Assembly (NCBI RefSeq): GCF_020551945.1
Contig: NZ_JAJBZH010000004.1
Coordinates: 1 to 64,000, forward strand
Direction of reading: 5' to 3'
Source: Cellulosimicrobium marinum
GTDB taxonomy: Bacteria; Actinomycetota; Actinomycetes; Actinomycetales; Cellulomonadaceae
DNA: 64,000 nucleotides
The notes under the pieces are model-generated. The model was not told the origin of the DNA and did not search any database. It saw nothing but the letters and a program-made list of their open reading frames with translations. Both the position numbers and the translations under genes were made by a program. Shown piece by piece: positions 59,128-64,000 of this stretch; within the stretch, counting starts at the first letter, position 1; every line of letters starts with the position of its first letter.

Positions 59128-59189
59128 CCCTCGGCAGGTCCGCCGCGATCGCGCACACCGCCGCGATCGTCGCCGCCGGTCGTGGTGGC

Positions 59190-59891
59190 TCAGGCGGTGG
59201 GCAGGTGCCAGTCGACGGGGTCGGCGCCCTGGGCGGCGAGGAGGTCGTTCACGCGGGAGAAGGGGCGGGAGCCGAAGAAGCCGCGGCGCGCCGACAGGGG
59301 GCTCGGGTGGGCGCTCGCGACGACGGGGGTGTCACCGAGCATCGGGCGCAGCGTCGCGGCGTCGCGGCCCCACAGGATCGCGACGAGCGGCTGGTCGCGG
59401 GCGACGAGGGCGCGGATCGCGGCCTCGGTCACGGCCTCCCAGCCCTGACCGCGGTGCGAGCCCGGCTCGCCGGGGCGCACCGTGAGGACCCGGTTGAGCA
59501 GCATGACGCCCTGGTCGGCCCACGCGGTGAGGTCGCCCGTCGCGGGGCGGGGGGCGCCGACGTCGTCGGCGAGCTCCGTGAAGATGTTCTGCAGGGACCG
59601 CGGCACCGGGCGCACGTGGGGCTGCACGGAGAAGGACAGCCCCATCGGGTGGCCGGGCGTCGGGTATGGGTCCTGCCCGACGACGAGGACCCGCACCTGC
59701 GCGAGGGGGCGCGAGAACGCGTTGAGGATCGCCGACGGCGCGGGGAGGTACTCGCGGCCGGCCGCGACCTCGGCACGCAGCATGTCGCCCAGGGCGTGCA
59801 GCTGCGGCTCGACGGGCGCGAGCGCCTCCGCCCAGTCGGGCGCCATGATGCTCGCGAGCGGGGGGCGGGTCGTTCCGGGTGCGCTCTCCAC
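59190..59891 (-). CDS. ung: uracil-DNA glycosylase, family 1
   Basis: Removes uracil from DNA in base excision repair. 233 residues from GTG 59891. [20 protein letters not shown] contains the water-activating Asp, LLNRVLTV is the uracil-recognition strand, and [17 protein letters not shown] is the DNA-intercalation loop. A TAGGCT box ends 8 bases before the start on the minus strand. Confidence 0.95.
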   Translation of the reverse strand: MESAPGTTRPPLASIMAPDWAEALAPVEPQLHALGDMLRAEVAAGREYLPAPSAILNAFSRPLAQVRVLVVGQDPYPTPGHPMGLSFSVQPHVRPVPRSLQNIFTELADDVGAPRPATGDLTAWADQGVMLLNRVLTVRPGEPGSHRGQGWEAVTEAAIRALVARDQPLVAILWGRDAATLRPMLGDTPVVASAHPSPLSARRGFFGSRPFSRVNDLLAAQGADPVDWHLPTA

Positions 59892-59899
59892 GGCCACCG

Positions 59900-59905
59900 A
59901 GCCTA
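59900..59905 (-). promoter_or_regulatory. -10 box (TAGGCT) of ung
   Basis: TAGGCT on the minus strand lies 8 bases upstream of the GTG at 59891. Confidence 0.45.
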
Positions 59906-60016
59906 GCCCGAGCCCGGCGAGGACGAATGACACCGGTGTGGTTCGCTGCGTACCCTGGGTGCGGCGCGCGGGACCTGGCGGTCCGGCCGCCGCGGACCAG
60001 GACGCGGGAGGAACCG

Positions 60017-60337
60017 ATGAGCGAGGCGGCGTACGTGCTGCACGGCCCCGACGGGGCGGACGCACCGGGCACCGGTGACGACGCGGCGTCGGGCCTGGGT
60101 GAGCGGGACCGGGAGATCCTCGCGTTCGAGCGGCAGTGGTGGAAGTACGCCGGCGCGAAGGAGCAGGCCGTGCGCGAGCTGTTCGACATGTCCGCGACCC
60201 GCTACTACCAGGTCCTCAACGCCCTCATCGACTCGCCCGCGGCGCTGGAGCACGACCCGATGCTCGTCAAGCGCCTGCGCCGAATGCGCTCGACCCGGCA
60301 GCGGGCACGCACGGCCCGTCGGCTCGAAGGACTGTGA
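60017..60337 (+). CDS. DUF3263 domain protein
   Basis: 106 residues from ATG 60017 with GGGAGGA upstream. [44 protein letters not shown] is the DUF3263 signature, a helix-turn-helix-like small domain restricted to actinobacteria. It is probably a DNA-binding protein. In related genomes it lies next to a LytR_C-domain gene, as here. Confidence 0.88.
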   Translation: MSEAAYVLHGPDGADAPGTGDDAASGLGERDREILAFERQWWKYAGAKEQAVRELFDMSATRYYQVLNALIDSPAALEHDPMLVKRLRRMRSTRQRARTARRLEGL

Positions 60338-60403
60338 CCCGCTCCGTCCGCGCGTCGTGAAGGCCGGGCAGAGCGGACGTTTAGTCATCTGCGTCACGGA
60401 GGC

Positions 60404-60409
60404 TACCCT
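60404..60409 (+). promoter_or_regulatory. -10 box (TACCCT) of the LytR_C gene
   Basis: TACCCT ends 6 bases before GTG 60416. Confidence 0.5.
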
Positions 60410-60415
60410 GTCGGC

Positions 60416-61063
60416 GTGACGAAGAGCCGCTACCCCTACGGGCCTGACGAGTTCGACGCTCCCGCGCCGCAGGGGGCGCCCGTCGGCGTCCATCGTTCGC
60501 CGCGCGGCCGGTGGAGCAAGACGTGGCCGTTCCTGCTGGTCGCCGTCGTGTTCGCCGGGCTCGCGTTCGGCGGCTTCTCGCTCCTCACGGACGGCAGCGG
60601 CGAGGCTCCGCCGCAGGCGCAGTCCACGGAGCCCCCGGCGGAGGAGACCACGGAACCGCCGGCGGAGACCGAGACGCCCGCCGAGACCGAGACGCCCGCC
60701 GAGACCGAGACCCCGGCGGACGAGCCCGAGGAGACGACGGACGCCCCGGACATCGACGCACTCTTGGCCGTGGCCGACCCGAGCGCCTTCGTTCGGGTGC
60801 TCAACGACGGCGGCCCGACCGGCTCCGCAGCCGCCGGCAAGGACGCGCTCGACGGGCGTGGCTTCAGCAACGTCGAGGCCGACGACTACCCGGGCGACTC
60901 CGGCGTGACCGGCAATGTCATCTGGTACACGGAGAACCGCGCCGAGACCGCCGCCGCCGTCGCCGCGATCCTCGGCATCCCCGCCGAGCAGGTGAGCGAG
61001 CAGGCCCTGCGCTCCGGTGACGTCATGGTGGTCATCACCTCGGAGCTGACCCCCGCGGGCTGA
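60416..61063 (+). CDS. LytR C-terminal domain membrane protein
   Basis: 215 residues. One membrane segment (about 38-57) is followed by a Thr/Glu/Pro-rich extracytoplasmic stalk with ETETPA repeats (about 80-105). A LytR_C domain (about 118-215: [44 protein letters not shown]) ends the protein. LytR_C domains accompany cell-wall glycopolymer transferases, but no catalytic LCP domain is present here. Confidence 0.88.
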   Translation: MTKSRYPYGPDEFDAPAPQGAPVGVHRSPRGRWSKTWPFLLVAVVFAGLAFGGFSLLTDGSGEAPPQAQSTEPPAEETTEPPAETETPAETETPAETETPADEPEETTDAPDIDALLAVADPSAFVRVLNDGGPTGSAAAGKDALDGRGFSNVEADDYPGDSGVTGNVIWYTENRAETAAAVAAILGIPAEQVSEQALRSGDVMVVITSELTPAG

Positions 61064-61161
61064 CCTGCGGCTCGACCTACCGTCGACGGCGCCCCGCGGC
61101 TAGGCTCGGCCTACCACGGGGTGCGCGGCGCCCCGCCGGCGACGACGCACGAGGAGAACCG

Positions 61162-61365
61162 ATGGCCCAGGGCACCGTGAAGTGGTTCAACGCCGAGAAG
61201 GGCTACGGGTTCATCACCCCGGCCAGCGGCGGCCAGGACCTGTTCGTCCACTTCAGCGCCATCCAGACCGACGGCTACCGCACCCTCGAGGAGGGCCAGG
61301 AGGTCGAGTTCGAGCTCGGGCAGGGCACCAAGGGCCCGCAGGCCGAGCAGGTGCGCCCGCTCTGA
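61162..61365 (+). CDS. cspA: cold-shock protein (CspA family)
   Basis: 67 residues. One OB-fold cold-shock domain with RNP1 KGYGFI and RNP2 DLFVHFS. It binds single-stranded RNA/DNA. ATG 61162 has a GAGGAGA site. A TAGGCT box about 62 bases upstream gives a leader, as is common for csp genes. Confidence 0.96.
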   Translation: MAQGTVKWFNAEKGYGFITPASGGQDLFVHFSAIQTDGYRTLEEGQEVEFELGQGTKGPQAEQVRPL

Positions 61366-61412
61366 CGCGGCACGGACTCTGACGCGGCACTGACCGACGG
61401 CGCGGTCCGACG

Positions 61413-62945
61413 ATGGCGGAGAACCTCGACGCGGTCGTCGTCGGCTCCGGCCCGAACGGCCTCGCGGCCGCCGTCACGCTCGCCCGCGCCGGGCTCGCCG
61501 TGCAGGTCCTGGAGGCGCAGACCACCGTCGGCGGGGGCGCCCGCACGCTCGACCTCGGCCTCGCGGACGGCCTCGTGCACGACGTCTGCTCCGCGGTGCA
61601 CCCGATGGCGTGGGCGTCGCCGTTCCTCGACGCGTTCGACCTCCCGGCCCGCGGCGTGGACCTGCGCGCCCCCGAGGTGTCGTACGCGCACCCGCTCGAC
61701 GGGGGCCGGGCGGGCGTCGCGTACCGCGACCTCGACCGGACCGTGGAACGCCTCGGGCCCGACGGCGTGGCGTGGCGCAGCCTGCTCGGCCCGCTCGCCC
61801 GGGGGTGGCGGGACGTGGTCGCGGTCGCCCTCGGCGACCGGCGCTCCGTCCCCGGCAGCGTGCTGAGCCCGGCCGGTGCGACGGTCGCGGCCCGGTTCGG
61901 GGCGGCGGTCGTCGAGCAGGGCACGGCGGCGTGGGGCCGCCGGTTCACGACGCCTGAGGCGGCGGCGCTCCTCACGGGTGTGGCGGCGCACGCCATCGGC
62001 CCGTTGCCCTCCCCGGCAGCCGCCGGAACCGCGCTGCTGCTCGCCACCCTGGGACACGCCCCTGGCGGCTGGCCCGTCCCGCGCGGAGGGTCGGGGGAGA
62101 TCGTCCGCGCGCTCGTCGACGACCTGCGCGCCCACGGGGGCACCGTCGTCACCGGTCACCGGGTCGCGTCGCGCGCGGACCTGCCGCCCGCCCGCGCCCA
62201 CCTGTTCGACACCGCGCCGGGCGTCGTCGCCGAGGTCTACGCCGACCGGCTGTCCCCGCGCACCGCCGCGGCGCTGCGCCGGTTCCGACACGGCGACGCC
62301 GCGGCCAAGGTCGACCTCGTGCTCTCCGGGCCCGTGCCGTGGGCGGACCCCGAGGTCGGGCGCGCGGGCACGGTGCACCTCGGCGGGACACGCGCCGAGA
62401 TGGTGCGCGCCGAGTCCGACGTCGCGGCCGGTCGCCACGCGGAGCGGCCGGTCGTGCTGCTGAGCGACCCGACCGTCGTCGACCCGGGCCGGGCCGCGGG
62501 CGGGCTGCGCCCCCTGTGGACGTACGCGCACGTGCCCGCCGGGTCCACGCGGGACGTCACGGAGGACGTCGTCGCGCAGGTCGAGCGGTTCGCGCCGGGC
62601 TTCCGGGACGTCGTCGTGGCGTCGCGCTCCACCCCCGCCGCCGAGCTCGCCCGCCACGACGAGAACTACGTGGGCGGGGACATCGCGGGCGGCGCGGTGA
62701 GCCTGCGCCAGATGCTGGCCCGCCCGACCGCGCGCCTCGACCCGTACGCCGTCGGCCTCGACGGGGTCTACCTGTGCTCCGCCTCGACCCCGCCCGGCCC
62801 GGGCGTGCACGGCCTCGGCGGCTGGTACGCGGCGCGGCGGGTGCTGCGGCGCGAGTTCGACGTGCGCGAGGTGCCGGACCTCGCCCCCGGCTCGACCACG
62901 GCAGTGCCGCCGAGAGAGAGCCCGGGTCCCGCGAAGGAGGACTGA
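61413..62945 (+). CDS. phytoene-desaturase-type FAD-dependent oxidoreductase
   Basis: 510 residues. An N-terminal dinucleotide-binding motif VVVGSGPNGLAAAVTLARAGL with the downstream Glu (LEAQ) is followed by GGGARTLD. The C-terminal FAD motif is YLCSASTPPGPGVHGLGGWYAARRVLR. These match the CrtI/NAD(P)-binding amine-oxidase-like family found in many actinobacteria without carotenoid genes nearby. There is no crtB or crtE in the window, so a carotenoid role cannot be claimed. The start lies 47 bases after cspA. Confidence 0.85.
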   Translation: MAENLDAVVVGSGPNGLAAAVTLARAGLAVQVLEAQTTVGGGARTLDLGLADGLVHDVCSAVHPMAWASPFLDAFDLPARGVDLRAPEVSYAHPLDGGRAGVAYRDLDRTVERLGPDGVAWRSLLGPLARGWRDVVAVALGDRRSVPGSVLSPAGATVAARFGAAVVEQGTAAWGRRFTTPEAAALLTGVAAHAIGPLPSPAAAGTALLLATLGHAPGGWPVPRGGSGEIVRALVDDLRAHGGTVVTGHRVASRADLPPARAHLFDTAPGVVAEVYADRLSPRTAAALRRFRHGDAAAKVDLVLSGPVPWADPEVGRAGTVHLGGTRAEMVRAESDVAAGRHAERPVVLLSDPTVVDPGRAAGGLRPLWTYAHVPAGSTRDVTEDVVAQVERFAPGFRDVVVASRSTPAAELARHDENYVGGDIAGGAVSLRQMLARPTARLDPYAVGLDGVYLCSASTPPGPGVHGLGGWYAARRVLRREFDVREVPDLAPGSTTAVPPRESPGPAKED

Positions 62946-62999
62946 GGTCGGTCGAGGTAGTACCAGGGTTCTCCCTCGACCGACCAGGGTTCTCCTTCG
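62946..62999. repeat. hairpin plus direct repeat after the oxidoreductase gene
   Basis: A 12-bp perfect stem (62946-62957 with 62974-62985) overlaps two 17-bp direct repeats with one mismatch (62962-62978 and 62983-62999). It begins at the stop codon and may serve as terminator. Confidence 0.6.
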
Positions 63000-63033
63000 C
63001 GCGACCACGGCGGCGTCCCGGCTGATGCACGAA

Positions 63034-63087
63034 CGGCTCGAGCGATGCACCCGGAGGTGCATCGCTCGAGCCGTGGTGCATCGCTCG
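63034..63087. repeat. 17-bp hairpin with repeated 3' arm
   Basis: A perfect 17-bp stem (63034-63050 with 63057-63073) with a 6-base loop is followed two bases later by a 12-base copy of the start of its right arm (63076-63087). It lies between convergent genes and may act as a bidirectional terminator. No gene was seen in 62946-63205. Confidence 0.65.
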
Positions 63088-63205
63088 CTGGCGGGCCGGT
63101 CGGCCGCCGGTCCTCGGCGGTGTACGACACCCAGCCGGAGCGGCGCACGCTCCGGCCGAGCAGCACGAGCTCGCCGACGCTCGGGCCGAGCGCAGGCTCC
63201 GCCGG

Positions 63206-64000
63206 CTACCCCGCGGGTGCGCCGAGGACGGTGCCGCCGTCGAGGTCGGGGGTCGTGTCGAGCTCGACCAGGGCGAGGACGACGAGCGCGGAGCTCCACG
63301 ACAGCGGTGCGACGGCCGCGGGCGAGCCGTCGGCGAGGACCTTCTCGGGGATCGCGCCGGACGCGGTGCGGTGGTCGTCGACCCAGCGCAGCCACTCGCG
63401 TGCGTCGGCGCGGTCGTCGGCGTCGGGGGACGACGCCGCGGCGAGCGCGTAGAGCGTGGTCTGCGGCGTCCAGGAGATCCCGTCCTCGCGCCACCCCGCC
63501 CCGGGGGCGAGGCCGCCGGCGGGGCGCAGCATCGAGGTGACGGACGCGCGCCAGGCCGCGCGGGCGCCGTCGAGCGGTGCGGGCTGGAACGGGGGCAGCA
63601 CGAACGCGACGGACGCGTCCCGGGGCCCGCCGGTGACGTGCCGCGGGTACCCCTGCGTCCCGAACGCGCGCTCGACGGCGTCCCGGAGCCGGTCGGCGGC
63701 GTCCGCGGCGGCCAGCGCCCGGACCCGGGCCGTCCCGACGCCGTCGTGCCGTGCCGCGACGCGGTAGACGTCGTCGGCGGCCTCGAGCCCGGCGAGCAGC
63801 GGGCCCGCGGTGCCGAGCGTGAGCGACGTGGGCTCGACCTCCCAGTAGTCGCTCGACGCGGGCGGCAGGGCATCGGTGCCGTCGACGAGGGACAGCGCGT
63901 GGTCGGTGGCGGCGTCGACGAGGGGGCGCAGGGCGCGCACGACGTTCGCCCGGTCGCCCTCGGGCGTCTCGGCGAGCACGACGGCGCACGCCCACAGGAC
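63206..64000 (-). CDS. glycosidase-like protein (six-hairpin / GH15-like), C-terminal part
   Basis: The frame is open from the stop at 63206 to the window end, so the 5' part is missing. About 265 residues are visible. SSDYWEVEPTSLTLGTAGPLL, VAFVLPPFQP, GAGWREDGISWTPQTTLYALAAA and VAPLSWSSALVVLALVELD suggest an alpha/alpha six-hairpin toroid like glucoamylase (GH15) and relatives, with a possible catalytic Glu in YWE. Substrate unknown. Confidence in the fold is moderate. Confidence 0.65.
   Translation of the reverse strand, partial: VLWACAVVLAETPEGDRANVVRALRPLVDAATDHALSLVDGTDALPPASSDYWEVEPTSLTLGTAGPLLAGLEAADDVYRVAARHDGVGTARVRALAAADAADRLRDAVERAFGTQGYPRHVTGGPRDASVAFVLPPFQPAPLDGARAAWRASVTSMLRPAGGLAPGAGWREDGISWTPQTTLYALAAASSPDADDRADAREWLRWVDDHRTASGAIPEKVLADGSPAAVAPLSWSSALVVLALVELDTTPDLDGGTVLGAPAG

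Noticed and set aside
61413-62945. Carotenoid biosynthesis locus
   Set aside because: The oxidoreductase resembles phytoene desaturases, but no crtB, crtE or related genes are nearby, so no carotenoid pathway can be claimed.

Overview
The window is chromosomal DNA of a very GC-rich actinobacterium. It is read as a Cellulomonas/Cellulosimicrobium/Promicromonosporaceae-type member of the Micrococcales. The evidence is the dense GC-biased coding, the many GTG starts, a mycothiol gene (mshA), Lsr2, CarD, SenX3-RegX3, a DUF3263 protein and typical actinobacterial gene orders. No phage, insertion sequence, CRISPR array or integrase was seen. The genus is an inference from gene content only.

Layout. 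1-110: 3' end of a 5S rRNA gene and the rRNA terminator. 161-4618 (minus): metY-metX (direct sulfhydrylation route to methionine), a mycothiol-dependent-isomerase-like protein and an alpha/beta hydrolase, with a candidate polycysteine leader peptide ahead of metY. 4954-8273: ppa, then dacB and a zinc metalloprotease divergent from it. 8278-24162 (plus): a long housekeeping cluster, tilS-hpt-ftsH-folE-folP-folB/folK-DUF3180-PH-PH-DUF2520-panC-panD-nadB-nadC, much of it coupled by overlapping stop and start codons. It covers tRNA-Ile modification, purine salvage, proteolysis, folate, pantothenate and NAD synthesis. 24486-26700: lysS, a small membrane protein and lsr2.

26792-33529: lactonase, mshA, a deazaflavin-type nitroreductase (minus), gpmA, phoU (minus) and senX3-regX3. 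33713-37869: pstS-pstC-pstA-pstB with a PHO-box-like direct repeat upstream. 38783-47421: carD-ispD-ispF, then a four-gene block (lipoprotein, TetR, lactone oxidase, PLP deaminase/aldolase), then cysS-rlmB. In mycobacteria ispF is directly followed by cysS, so the block looks inserted, and the ispF frame has no stop at its usual end. 47494-54425 (minus): DUF4032, a secreted sugar-isomerase-like protein with a discoidin domain, a MsiK/UgpC-type ABC ATPase and otsA-otsB. 54520-57923: a membrane Ser/Thr kinase, an unknown membrane protein, a DsbA-like protein and tRNA-Thr(UGU). 58020-64000: SGNH hydrolase, ung, DUF3263, a LytR_C protein, cold-shock protein, a phytoene-desaturase-type oxidoreductase and the 3' part of a glycosidase-like gene that runs off the window.

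Most genes are ordinary. The more unusual signals are these: (i) a recurring TANNNT box placed 6-7 bases before the start codon of about 14 genes, suggesting leaderless transcription; (ii) a dispersed intergenic hairpin family (near 24186 and 58975) with a conserved core but different, still self-complementary arms; (iii) a FolB-FolK fusion with a very long disordered linker and tail; (iv) the possible cysteine leader peptide of metYX; (v) the ispF stop-loss next to an inserted block; (vi) two PHO-box-like 11-bp repeat arrays.
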